Part shown: positions 8,746 through 17,474 of the stretch, one piece after another
Layout of the letters: the number at the start of each line of letters is the position of its first letter
How positions within the stretch are numbered: position 1 is the stretch's first letter
Translations under genes and position numbers: made by a program
Notes under the pieces: generated by a model
The model's input: only the letters and a program-made list of their open reading frames with translations
The model's database searches: none
What the model was told of the DNA's origin: nothing
Source: DASSJT01 sp035691065
GTDB taxonomy: Bacteria; Actinomycetota; Actinomycetes; Actinomycetales; Dermatophilaceae
Assembly (NCBI GenBank): GCA_035691065.1
Contig: DASSJT010000157.1
Span: 10,844 to 74,843, forward strand
Length of the DNA stretch: 64,000 nucleotides
Direction: 5' to 3'

Positions 8746-9543
8746 TCACCGGGTGACCGGCGTGTCGGGGGCGCTGACGTCGATGACCTTGGGCCGCCTC
8801 GGCAGCAGCGCCTCGACGATCCGGGCCTTGAGCGCGGCGTCGTCGGCACCGCCCCAGACCACGACTGTGGTGCCGAGCTTGAACTCCACGAGGTCGGCGC
8901 TGCTCACCGTCACGTCGCCGGCGCGGGCCCGCAGGGCGGCCGGGAGCGCGTCCATGGCGCCGAGCGCGGCGCGCAGCGCCTCGGCGGAGAGAGCCTGTTC
9001 CGACTCGGCCGTGGCGAGGGGCACACCGCGCGGGACTTCCGCGACCGTCGCGTACGCCACGCCGGCCGCATCCACAACCTGAAGTTGACCCTGAGAGTTG
9101 CGGACGGCCAGCGCCGGCATCCGCGGGACCGCCTGGATGACGACCGTGCTCGGCCAGCGGCGCTCGACCGCCGCGGCGGCGATGGGCAGCATGGCAGCAA
9201 CCCGGCGCTGGGCTGCGTCGGTGTCGACCACGGCGAGCGGCACACCCAGGGGTATGGCCGCTGACTCCCGGACGGCCGCGGCCTGGGCGCCGGTCACCCC
9301 GCGCACCTCCACCGCGCGGGCGATCAGCAGAGTGCTGAAGAAGAGCGCCCAGACCCCGAACCCGACGATAGCGGCAACCCCCAGTAGCCATGCCGCGATG
9401 CGCCACGGCCGGCGCCGCGCACGCGCGGCTCGATCCTGGAACCGGCGCGGCGCGGACGCCACCCCCGTCGACCGGACCCGCTGCGCCCGGCCGGCACGGG
9501 AGGACGCTCGCCGCCTCTGGCCCCGCCCCGGCCGCCTGGCCAT
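8746..9543 (-). CDS. ftsQ: FtsQ divisome protein with POTRA domain
   Basis: A bitopic membrane protein linking early and late divisome proteins. The N-terminal ~45 residues are cytoplasmic and Arg-rich, followed by a hydrophobic segment at about 48-70 (AWLLGVAAIVGFGVWALFF), then a POTRA-like region beginning RAVEVRGVTGAQAAAVRESA, and a FtsQ-type beta domain. It is 265 residues long, normal for the family. Its ATG shares one base with the murC stop (TGATG). Confidence 0.93.
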   Translation of the reverse strand: MARRPGRGQRRRASSRAGRAQRVRSTGVASAPRRFQDRAARARRRPWRIAAWLLGVAAIVGFGVWALFFSTLLIARAVEVRGVTGAQAAAVRESAAIPLGVPLAVVDTDAAQRRVAAMLPIAAAAVERRWPSTVVIQAVPRMPALAVRNSQGQLQVVDAAGVAYATVAEVPRGVPLATAESEQALSAEALRAALGAMDALPAALRARAGDVTVSSADLVEFKLGTTVVVWGGADDAALKARIVEALLPRRPKVIDVSAPDTPVTR

Positions 9544-10985
9544 CAGCCCGCCACGTCTCCGTCGAGGGCCTGCAGGATCGCCGGCCCGAGCGCCGTGACG
9601 TCGCCCGCTCCCACCGTCAGAACGAGGTCGCCCTCGACGGCGCGCTCGGCGACGAGACCGGCGACCTCCTCAGACGCAGGCCTCACGACCAGGTCCAGGC
9701 CGGGCCGCAGGGCGTGCAGCGGCTTGGCGATGAGGTCGCTGGTGACGCCCGGCATGGGGTCCTCGCGCGCGCCGTAGATGTCCATCAGCACCACGGAGTC
9801 GGCGGGTGCCAGGGCCTCGGCGAACGCCTCGGCGAAGTCCCGGGTGCGGGAGAACAGGTGCGGCTGGAACACGACGAGCAGCCGGGCGCCTGCAACCAGG
9901 TCGGCCGCGGTGCGCACGACTGCGGCCACCTTCCCGGGGTTGTGCGCGTAGTCGTCGATGACGGTCACCCCCCGGGCGACGCCCTTGAGCTCGAACCGGC
10001 GCCGTGTGCCCGTGAACGCACCAAGGCCCTGCAGCACCGCGTCGGGATCCTGGCCGAGCCCGTGGACCGCCGCGGTGTAGGCGGCCGCTGCGTTGAGCAG
10101 GTTGTGCCCGCCCGGCGTGCCGATCCGCAGGTCCCGTGCCGTGGCTCCGTCCCGCAGCCGTGCGGCTGCGCTCAGGCCCTCGGACCCGCCGTTCTCGAGT
10201 CGGAGGTCGGCGCCGGGCTCGACGCCGTAGGTCATCACGCGCACCCCCTCAGCCCGCGCCCGCTCGGCGAGGCGTCGCGACCCGGCGTCGTCGTGGCACG
10301 CCACGAGCAGCCCGCCGGGCTCGACCGAGCGGGCGAAGTCGGCATACGCCTCCTGCACCCGCGCAAACGTGCCGTAGAAGTCGAGGTGGTCGGGCTGGAC
10401 GTTCGTCACCACCGCAACCCGGGGCCGGTAGACCAGGAACGAGCCGTCGCTCTCGTCGGCCTCGGCGACGAACAGCCCACCGCTCCCCCATCGCGCGTTG
10501 GTGCCCGCAGCGGCCAGCTCGCCGCCGATCGCGAACGACGGATCTGCCCCGCTGTGCTGCAGCGCCACGGTCAGCATCGAGGTCGTCGTCGTCTTGCCGT
10601 TCGCCCCCGCCACGGCTGCACGGACCGAGTCCTGCATGGTCGCCGCCAGCGCCTGGGCCCGATGGAGGACCCGCAGGCCGGACGCGCGGGCGGCGGCGAG
10701 CTCGACGTTGTCCTCGCGAACCGCCGAGGAGACGACGACGGTCTGGGCCGCTGCCACGTGACCGGCGTCGTGCCCCACCCAGACCTGCGCGCCCTCGCGC
10801 CCCAGCGCTTCGAGCAGCACGGAGTCCCGTGCGTCCGAGCCGCTCACCCGCACCCCGCGGGCCAGCATGATGCGGGCCACGGCGGACATACCGGCGCCCC
10901 CGATGGCGATGAAGTGCACCGCGCCAAGCTCGCCCACGCCGGGAACCGGCGCCCTGAAGTCGAACCGCTGGTTGACGCCGTCCAC
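9543..10985 (-). CDS. murC: MurC, UDP-N-acetylmuramate--L-alanine ligase
   Basis: Adds L-alanine to UDP-MurNAc, the first peptide step of peptidoglycan precursor synthesis in the cytoplasm. The 480-residue protein starts with the Rossmann segment VHFIAIGGAGMSAVARIM, has the ATP loop GANGKTTTTSM, the VTNVQPDHLDFYG ligase motif and the C-terminal HNPGKV and FQPHLFSRT motifs. It starts with GTG at 10985, two bases after the murG stop. All hallmark residues appear intact. Confidence 0.97.
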   Translation of the reverse strand: MDGVNQRFDFRAPVPGVGELGAVHFIAIGGAGMSAVARIMLARGVRVSGSDARDSVLLEALGREGAQVWVGHDAGHVAAAQTVVVSSAVREDNVELAAARASGLRVLHRAQALAATMQDSVRAAVAGANGKTTTTSMLTVALQHSGADPSFAIGGELAAAGTNARWGSGGLFVAEADESDGSFLVYRPRVAVVTNVQPDHLDFYGTFARVQEAYADFARSVEPGGLLVACHDDAGSRRLAERARAEGVRVMTYGVEPGADLRLENGGSEGLSAAARLRDGATARDLRIGTPGGHNLLNAAAAYTAAVHGLGQDPDAVLQGLGAFTGTRRRFELKGVARGVTVIDDYAHNPGKVAAVVRTAADLVAGARLLVVFQPHLFSRTRDFAEAFAEALAPADSVVLMDIYGAREDPMPGVTSDLIAKPLHALRPGLDLVVRPASEEVAGLVAERAVEGDLVLTVGAGDVTALGPAILQALDGDVAG

Positions 10986-10987
10986 GG

Positions 10988-12103
10988 CTACGCCTTCCCG
11001 GCCCCGGACCGGCTGGCCCAGGCCGCGTCGACCAGGTCGGCCAGCTTCTCGTCACCATCGCGCTCGCCGACCGACGCCGCTCCCACGGCCATCGCGTGCA
11101 GCGTCTCGCGGTCGCGCATCAGGGGGATGAGCTCGGCGTCGACCCACCCGGGAGTGAGGTCGGCGTCGTCCACGAGGCGACCACCCCCGGCGGCGACCAC
11201 GTCGGCCGCGTTGAACCGCTGCTCGCCGTTGCCCACCGGAAGCGGCACATAAACGGCGGGAAGTCCGACGGCTGTCAGCTCGCAGACCGTGTTGGCGCCC
11301 GCGCGCGCAACCACGAGGTCGGCGGCCGAGTAGGCGAGGTCCATGCGGTCGGCGTACGGGATCGTCACGTACGGCGGCCCATGCGGGTGGGGCTCGGGCT
11401 CGAACTCCTTGCCCAGACCGGTGATGTGGAGCACCTGGATGCCGGCGGACGTCAGCGCGCCCACCCGCTCGCCGAAAGCGGAGTTCAGCCGCTGTGCCCC
11501 GAGCGAGCCGCCGGTGACCAGCACCGTCGGCCACTGCCCGTCGAGGCCGAAGTGGGCCAGGGCCACCTCGCGGTGCGCCGACCGGTCCAGCGTCGCGATC
11601 TCGCGGCGCAGCGGCATACCCACCACCTGCCCGCCATGCAGGCGGGTGCTGGCGAAGGTCGTGCCGACAAACGTTGTGAGCCGTGCGCCCAGGCGGTTGG
11701 CGATGCCGGCCCGCGCGTTCTGCTCATGCACGACGATGGGGAGGTGGCGCTGGCGCGCGGCCAGGTATGCCGGCGGGGACACGTAGCCCCCGAAGCCCAC
11801 CACCACCTCGGCGCGGCTCTCGTCGATGGCGCGCCCGGCCGCCGCGACTGCCCCACGCAGGCTGGCCGGGAGCCGGAGCAGGTCGAGGTTGGGGCGGCGC
11901 GGCAGGGGCACCCGGGGAATGGTCCGCAAAGGGTAGCCACGGGCAGGGACGAGGCGGGCCTCCAGTCCCTGCTCGGTGCCGAGGGCGGTGACAGTGAGGT
12001 CAGGATGGCGCCGCCGCAGGCAGTCGGCGAGGGCCAGCAGCGGGCTCACGTGTCCGGCCGAGCCACCGCCAGCGAGGAGGACGGATGCCGGGGTGTCGCT
12101 CAC
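10988..12103 (-). CDS. murG: MurG, lipid II synthase (GlcNAc transferase)
   Basis: Transfers GlcNAc from UDP-GlcNAc to lipid I on the inner membrane face, making lipid II. The 371-residue protein has the N-terminal glycine loop LLAGGGSAGHVSPLLALAD, VVGFGGYVSPP, HEQNARAGIANR, TGGSLGAQ, and the nucleotide-sugar site RAGANTVCEL, with PVGNGEQRFNA near the end. The GTG at 12103 overlaps the ftsW stop (GTGA). The open frame continues upstream but that part is antisense-like composition within ftsW. Confidence 0.97.
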   Translation of the reverse strand: MSDTPASVLLAGGGSAGHVSPLLALADCLRRRHPDLTVTALGTEQGLEARLVPARGYPLRTIPRVPLPRRPNLDLLRLPASLRGAVAAAGRAIDESRAEVVVGFGGYVSPPAYLAARQRHLPIVVHEQNARAGIANRLGARLTTFVGTTFASTRLHGGQVVGMPLRREIATLDRSAHREVALAHFGLDGQWPTVLVTGGSLGAQRLNSAFGERVGALTSAGIQVLHITGLGKEFEPEPHPHGPPYVTIPYADRMDLAYSAADLVVARAGANTVCELTAVGLPAVYVPLPVGNGEQRFNAADVVAAGGGRLVDDADLTPGWVDAELIPLMRDRETLHAMAVGAASVGERDGDEKLADLVDAAWASRSGAGKA

Positions 12104-13425
12104 CCGCGCCTCCTGCGACGGGCGGGGAGGATTGCCAGGGAGCGACGGACAACGCTGGGGCGCGCCGCGAGGACCGTGGCACAGCCCGGCTCCTGGCGTG
12201 CGAACGACACCAGGATGCCCAGCGCGAACATGGTGGTGATCAGGGAAGACCCTCCAGAGGAGACCAGCGGGAGCGGGACGCCGATGACCGGGAGCAGACC
12301 GATGACAGCGCCGATGTTGACCATCGCCTGCACGACGATCCAGGACATGATGCCCGCTGTGGCCAGCCGGACAAAAAGGTCGGTCGAGCGCAGCACGAGC
12401 CGGTAGCAGGCGAGGGCCAGAACGCAGAACAGGGCGAGGATCACGAGCGTGCCGGGCAGGCCCAGCTCCTCGCCGATGATGGCGAAGATGAAGTCGTTGT
12501 GGGGTTCGGAGAGCCACTGCCACTTCTCCCGGCTCGCACCGAGGCCAACTCCCCACCAGCCCCCGTCCGCGAGGGCGTACATGCCGTGCATCGGCTGGCG
12601 GCAGACGCCGTAGTAGAGCTGCTCGTCGTGGGGCTGGCACTGCGATCGGTTCAGCCACACGTCGATGCGGCCCAGCCGGTTGGTGCTCGAGACCACGAAG
12701 TAGGCAGCGACCGCGGCAAAGGCCCCGCCCGACATGGCGAACCACCGCGTGGGCACGCCCGCGGCGAAGAGCACACCGCCGACGATCGCGGCCATCACGA
12801 TCACGGTGCCGAGGTCGTGGCCGAGGAGCACCAGGCCGATCGCCGCCGCGGACAGCGGGAGGAGGTAGGGCACCACGACGTGCCAGAACCTCCCCAGGTG
12901 ACGGCGCTTCGCCGCGAGCACCGCGCCCCCGCTCAGCGCCAGGCCGACCTTGGCGACCTCGGAGGGCTGCATGGTGAAGGGCCCGGCGGTGATCCAGTTG
13001 GTGTTGCCGTTGACGCTGGCGCCGAGCGGGGTGAACACCAGCAGCTGCAGGCCCATGGCTCCGAAGAGGCAAGGGACAGCGACCCGCTTCCAGAACGAGA
13101 CCGACAGCCGCGAGGCGAACAGCAGCGCCAGGAGTCCGAGACCGGCGAACTCGAGCTGGCTGAAGAAGATGGTGTAGGAGGAGTCAGTGGCAACGTAGGA
13201 CGAGATCGCCGAGGCCGACAGCACCATGACCAGACCGATCAGCACCAGGACGCCGGTGGCGCTGAGCAGCACGTAGTAGGTCGTCACCGGCGAGTCGAGC
13301 CGCGCCAGCCACGAGGGGAGGCCTGAGGACGAGCCTCGCGCCGAGCCGCCCTGCCCGCCGCCCTGCCCGCCGGCATCGCCCCTCTGGCGCGCAGTCTTGC
13401 GGGGCGTCGCAGCAGCGCTGCTCAT
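12100..13425 (-). CDS. ftsW: FtsW, SEDS-family septal peptidoglycan polymerase
   Basis: An integral membrane glycosyltransferase that polymerises lipid II at the septum with FtsI. The 441 residues have a ~35-residue Gly/Ser/Arg-rich cytoplasmic N-terminus, then about ten hydrophobic segments with SEDS motifs (MVLSASAISSY near the start, GHDLGTVIVM, the PHNDFIFAIIGEELG loop, and VGVPLPLVSSGGSSL-like GVPLPLVSSGGSS). The ATG at 13425 is chosen because it directly precedes the family N-terminus; the upstream open frame overlaps murD and is discarded. Confidence 0.96.
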   Translation of the reverse strand: MSSAAATPRKTARQRGDAGGQGGGQGGSARGSSSGLPSWLARLDSPVTTYYVLLSATGVLVLIGLVMVLSASAISSYVATDSSYTIFFSQLEFAGLGLLALLFASRLSVSFWKRVAVPCLFGAMGLQLLVFTPLGASVNGNTNWITAGPFTMQPSEVAKVGLALSGGAVLAAKRRHLGRFWHVVVPYLLPLSAAAIGLVLLGHDLGTVIVMAAIVGGVLFAAGVPTRWFAMSGGAFAAVAAYFVVSSTNRLGRIDVWLNRSQCQPHDEQLYYGVCRQPMHGMYALADGGWWGVGLGASREKWQWLSEPHNDFIFAIIGEELGLPGTLVILALFCVLALACYRLVLRSTDLFVRLATAGIMSWIVVQAMVNIGAVIGLLPVIGVPLPLVSSGGSSLITTMFALGILVSFARQEPGCATVLAARPSVVRRSLAILPARRRRRG

Positions 13426-13438
13426 GACGTCGACCCGC

Positions 13439-14920
13439 CTACTCCCCCTGGCGGGCTGCGTGCCTCGCCACGGCCTCCGCGAACGCGTCGCCGCGCGCAC
13501 CATAGTTGTCGAACATGTCCATGGATGCCGCCGCGGGAGCGAGCAGCACCACGTCGCCGGCCCGCGCCAGCGCAGCCGCCTGCGCCACGACCTCATCCAT
13601 GGCTCCAGTGTCGGTGGTCTCGACCTCGACCACGGGGACATCGGGCGCGTGTCGGGCCAGGGCGTCGGCGATCTGCGCCCGGTCGGCCCCGAGCAGGACC
13701 GCGGCCCGGAGGCGGTCCTTGACGGCGACCACCAGGTCGTCGACCAGGGCGCCCTTGAGCAGTCCGCCCGCGACCCACACGACCGAGGGGTAGGCGCTCA
13801 GAGAGGCTTGGGCCGCGTGTGGGTTGGTCGCCTTGGAGTCGTCGACATAGTGGACGCCCGCGACCGTCGCCACGACTGCGATCCGGTGAGGGTCGGGCCG
13901 GAAGGTCCGCAGTCCGTCGCGGACCGCCACCAGCGCCACACCGAAGGACCGGGCCAGCGCGGCGGCCGCGAGTGCGTTCGCGACGTAGTGGGGCGCCAGG
14001 GTGGGGGCATCGCCCTTCAGGTCGGCCAGGGTGCCCATCTCACCCGCCGAGGTGCGACGCTGCTCGACGAACGCCCGGTCGGCGAGGACGTCGTCGACCA
14101 CGCCCACCATGGACGGCGCCGGCACGCCCAGCGTGAAGCCGATCGCCCGGCATCCCTCCTGCACCTCGGCGTCCATGACCAGCTGCTCGGTGCGGGGGTC
14201 CTCGACGTTGTAGACGCAGGCGACCTGGGTGTTCTCGTAGACTTTGCCCTTGTCCCGCGCGTACTCCTCGAGGGAGCCGTGCCAGTCGACGTGGTCGGGC
14301 GCCACGTTGAGGCACGCGGAGGCGAAGGGGCGCAGTGACGACGACCAGTGCAGCTGGAAGCTGGACAGCTCGACGGCGATGACGTCGTAAGGGTCGGGAT
14401 GGAGCACCGATTCGAGGATGGGCGTCCCGACGTTTCCCGCGCTGGTGGCCCGCAGCCCTGCGGCCTGGAGGATCGACGCGAGCATGTTCACCGTCGTGGT
14501 CTTGCCGTTGGTGCCGGTCACGGTGATCCACGGGGCGGCGCCCTCCGATGCGCGCATGCGCCAGGCCAGCTCCACCTCGCCCCAGATCGGCAGCCCCACC
14601 CGCGCCGCCCCCGCGAGCAGCGGCTGGTCTGGCGGCCACCCAGGGGAGGTGACGACGAGGTCGAAGTCCTCGCCGACGGGCATACCGGCCACATGCTCTG
14701 GGCCAAGGCGCACGTCGACGCCCAGGATGTCGAGGATCCGGGCCCGCTCCCCCAGCACGGGCTTGGCGGCGGGGTCGGCCCCGTCGACGCCGACCACCTG
14801 GGCACCGCGCTCCACCAGCGCGTCGGCGGCAGCGAACCCGCTGACGCCCAGCCCCGCGACGAGGACCCGCAGACCGCGCCAGTCGGCGTCTCGGTGGGTC
14901 AGGGACTCGAGCCGGCTCAT
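13439..14920 (-). CDS. murD: MurD, UDP-MurNAc-L-Ala--D-glutamate ligase
   Basis: Adds D-glutamate to UDP-MurNAc-L-Ala. The 493-residue frame shows the N-terminal UDP-binding segment (VLVAGLGVSGFAAADAL), TSPGWPP, the ATP loop GTNGKTTTVNML, LNVAPDHVDWH, and the C-terminal DDSKATNPHAA motif. The ATG at 14920 overlaps the mraY stop as ATGA; upstream in-frame sequence belongs to mraY in another frame and is excluded. It is the longest-typical size for the actinobacterial enzyme. Confidence 0.97.
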   Translation of the reverse strand: MSRLESLTHRDADWRGLRVLVAGLGVSGFAAADALVERGAQVVGVDGADPAAKPVLGERARILDILGVDVRLGPEHVAGMPVGEDFDLVVTSPGWPPDQPLLAGAARVGLPIWGEVELAWRMRASEGAAPWITVTGTNGKTTTVNMLASILQAAGLRATSAGNVGTPILESVLHPDPYDVIAVELSSFQLHWSSSLRPFASACLNVAPDHVDWHGSLEEYARDKGKVYENTQVACVYNVEDPRTEQLVMDAEVQEGCRAIGFTLGVPAPSMVGVVDDVLADRAFVEQRRTSAGEMGTLADLKGDAPTLAPHYVANALAAAALARSFGVALVAVRDGLRTFRPDPHRIAVVATVAGVHYVDDSKATNPHAAQASLSAYPSVVWVAGGLLKGALVDDLVVAVKDRLRAAVLLGADRAQIADALARHAPDVPVVEVETTDTGAMDEVVAQAAALARAGDVVLLAPAAASMDMFDNYGARGDAFAEAVARHAARQGE

Positions 14921-15999
14921 GCCGCCCCCACGACCCACTCGGCGTAGAAGACACCCAGGCCCAGCGCGACGAACAGACCGGCGATGATCCAGAACCGGAT
15001 CACGATGGTGACCTCGTTCCATCCCATCAGCTCGAAGTGGTGCTGCAGCGGGGCCATGCGGAAGACCCGCTTCCCCGTCATCTTGAAGAAGCCGACCTGG
15101 ATGATCACCGAGAGCGTGATCATGACGAACAAGCCGCCCAGGATGATGATCAGCAGCTCGGTGCGGGTGGTGATGGCCAAGCCCGCGAGCGCGCCGCCGA
15201 GGGCGAGCGAACCCGTGTCGCCCATGAAGATCTTGGCCGGCGAGGCGTTCCACCAGAGGAACCCGAAGCAGGCGCCCATGCCGCACGCCGCGACGACCGC
15301 CAGGTCATGGGCATCGCGCACCTCGTAGCACTTGATGCCCGGGTTGCTCTGGCAGTTCTGGTTGAACTGCCAGATGCCGATCAGGACGTAGGAGGCGAAC
15401 ACCATCACCGATGCACCCGTTGCCAGGCCGTCGAGGCCGTCGGTGAGGTTCACGCCGTTGGACGTGCCGGCGATCATGAGGTTGGCCCAGATCACGAACA
15501 GGATCAGGCCGACCAGCGTGCCGGCGAACGCGAGGTCGAGCTTGGTGTCGCGCACGAACGAGATCTGCGTCGACGCGGGCGTGCGGAAGGCATGGTTGGG
15601 AAACTGCAGCGCAAGCACCGCGAAGACCACGGCCACCAGGGTCTGCCCGGCGAGCTTCTCGCGTGAGCGGAGACCGAGGCTGCGCTGTTTGCTGATCTTG
15701 ATGTAGTCGTCGAGGAAGCCGACGAGGCCCAGCCCGGCCATGAGGAACAGCACGAGCAGCCCGCTGATCGTGGGCGGCTGCAGGGTGAGCACGTGGGCCA
15801 TGGCGTATGCCGTGAGGCTGGCGGCGATGATGACCGCGCCGCCCATGGTGGGGGTGCCGCGCTTGGTGTGGTGGCTGGTCGGTCCGTCGTCACGGATGAA
15901 CTGGCCGTAGCCCCGCCGGACGAGGAACTTGATGAACATCGGGGTCCCCAGCAATGCCACCACCAGCGCGAACACGGCGGCCAGGAGCACTGCCTTCAC
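14917..15999 (-). CDS. mraY: MraY, phospho-MurNAc-pentapeptide translocase
   Basis: Catalyses the first membrane step of peptidoglycan synthesis, moving phospho-MurNAc-pentapeptide to undecaprenyl phosphate (lipid I). The 360 residues contain ten predicted membrane spans and the family motifs DDGPTSHHTKRGTPTMGG, FLDDYIK, NLTDGLDGLATG and FMGDTGSLALGG. It starts at GTG 15999, with a GTGA overlap with the murF stop. Confidence 0.97.
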   Translation of the reverse strand: MKAVLLAAVFALVVALLGTPMFIKFLVRRGYGQFIRDDGPTSHHTKRGTPTMGGAVIIAASLTAYAMAHVLTLQPPTISGLLVLFLMAGLGLVGFLDDYIKISKQRSLGLRSREKLAGQTLVAVVFAVLALQFPNHAFRTPASTQISFVRDTKLDLAFAGTLVGLILFVIWANLMIAGTSNGVNLTDGLDGLATGASVMVFASYVLIGIWQFNQNCQSNPGIKCYEVRDAHDLAVVAACGMGACFGFLWWNASPAKIFMGDTGSLALGGALAGLAITTRTELLIIILGGLFVMITLSVIIQVGFFKMTGKRVFRMAPLQHHFELMGWNEVTIVIRFWIIAGLFVALGLGVFYAEWVVGAA

Positions 16000-17474
16000 G
16001 AAGGATCCTCGCTTCCATCACCGGGTGCACCCGTGCCGGCGCTGGGGCCGGCCTCCGTGCTGGCTTCCCCGCCCGCGCCGGCGAACCGCTCTCCGAGCCA
16101 CCGTAGTCCCGCGTCGCGACTGGACTTGAACAACACGACGTCGCCGGACTCGACTTCTTCGGTCAGCAGATCGTAGGCGGCGTCCGCGTCGGGCACCCAG
16201 ATGGCCTCTCGGCCCCACGAGCCCTCGTGCTGCGCACCGGCCGCCATGGGGCGGGCCGTCTCCCCCACGACCACGAGCCGGGAGATGTTCAGGCGCACGG
16301 CCAGGCGGCCGATCGAGTCGTGCTCGACGGCCGAGTCTGCGCCCAGCTCGAGCATCGACCCGAGAACGGCCCAGGTGCGCCGCTCCTGCCCGTGGCCGCG
16401 GCCCATCGCTGCCAGTGCCTTGAGGGCGGCGCGCATGGAGTCGGGGTTGGCGTTGTAGGCGTCGTTGACGACGGTGACCCCGTCGGGCCGCTCGGTGACC
16501 TCCATGCGCCAGCGGCTGGCGGCGCGGGCCTTCGCGAGGGCATCGGCGATGTCGTCGAGGCCCAGGCCGCACTCCAGCGCCGCGGCGATCACCGCCAGGG
16601 CGTTGCCGACGTGGTGCTCGCCGTGCAGGGGCAGCTCGACCTGGACCTTTCCCGCCGGTGTCAGCGCCCGGAAGGACGGGCGGCCGGAGGGATCCAGGCG
16701 GATGTCCTCCGCGCGCACGGAGGCATCGTCCGCCGTGCCCACCAGGACGACCCGCGCCCGGGTGCGCCCTGCCATGGCCGCCACAGCGGGGTCGTCGGCG
16801 TTGAGGATCGCGACGCCGTCGTCGGGGAGGGCGGCAACGAGCTCGCCCTTGGCCCGCGCGATCGCCTCGCGCGACCCGAACTCGCCGACGTGCGCGGTCC
16901 CGACGTTGAGCACGATGCCGATCTGGGGCGGGGCGATCTCGGTGAGGTAGGCGATGTGGCCGGCCCCCCGCGCACCCATCTCCACGACGAGGAACCGCGT
17001 GGTCGGCGTCACCCGGCAGACCGTGAGGGGCACGCCGACCTCGGAGTTGAGCGAGCCCACCGGGACGACGGTCTCCCCCTCCGTGTGCAGCACGCTGCCC
17101 AGGAGGTCCTTGGTGCTCGTCTTGCCCGACGAACCCGTGATGCCGATCAGTCGCAGCCCGGGGCTGCGGTCGACCACGGCGCGGGCGAGGGCGGCGAAGC
17201 CGTCCTGGATGTCGTCGACCACCACGCATGGGAGCTCGTCGACCTCCCGGGTGGTGAGCGCGGCGACAGCCCCGGACTCACGTGCGGCGCCGGCGAACTG
17301 GTGGCCGTCGAGCGCCTCACCGATGCGGGCGACGTACAGGCCATGCGGACCCGCCTCCCGCGAGTCGGTGACGACCGGCCCCGTGATGAGAATGGCCTCC
17401 GCCGTCACTTCGTCGACGCCGCTCAGGCGCCCACCGGTGATGTCGGCAATCTCCTTCAGGGACAAGGGAATCAA
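15996..17474 (-). CDS. murF: MurF, D-Ala-D-Ala-adding ligase
   Basis: Adds D-Ala-D-Ala to the UDP-MurNAc-tripeptide. The 492 residues include the MurF N-terminus IPLSLKEIADITGG, ATP loop GITGSSGKTSTKD, LVVEMGARGAGHI, NVGTAHVGEFGS, and NDAYNANPDSM. The start is unusual: a TTG at 17474 forming a TTGA overlap with the murE stop, with AAAGG about ten bases upstream. The C-terminal ~30 residues are a Gly/Ala/Ser-rich tail. Confidence 0.96.
   Translation of the reverse strand: MIPLSLKEIADITGGRLSGVDEVTAEAILITGPVVTDSREAGPHGLYVARIGEALDGHQFAGAARESGAVAALTTREVDELPCVVVDDIQDGFAALARAVVDRSPGLRLIGITGSSGKTSTKDLLGSVLHTEGETVVPVGSLNSEVGVPLTVCRVTPTTRFLVVEMGARGAGHIAYLTEIAPPQIGIVLNVGTAHVGEFGSREAIARAKGELVAALPDDGVAILNADDPAVAAMAGRTRARVVLVGTADDASVRAEDIRLDPSGRPSFRALTPAGKVQVELPLHGEHHVGNALAVIAAALECGLGLDDIADALAKARAASRWRMEVTERPDGVTVVNDAYNANPDSMRAALKALAAMGRGHGQERRTWAVLGSMLELGADSAVEHDSIGRLAVRLNISRLVVVGETARPMAAGAQHEGSWGREAIWVPDADAAYDLLTEEVESGDVVLFKSSRDAGLRWLGERFAGAGGEASTEAGPSAGTGAPGDGSEDPS

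Noticed and set aside
8588..9406. 272-codon minus-strand ORF overlapping ftsQ in another frame
   Set aside because: FtsQ with its POTRA domain is the coding frame; this one is Gly/Arg-rich noise ending in the 12-bp array.
9390..11252. 620-codon plus-strand ORF opposite ftsQ and murC
   Set aside because: It lies antisense to two unmistakable dcw genes, its translation is Gly/Arg/Asp-rich without domains, and very GC-rich genes routinely leave long open antisense frames.
15037..15666. 209-codon plus-strand ORF opposite mraY
   Set aside because: Antisense to a conserved essential gene; no recognisable domain.
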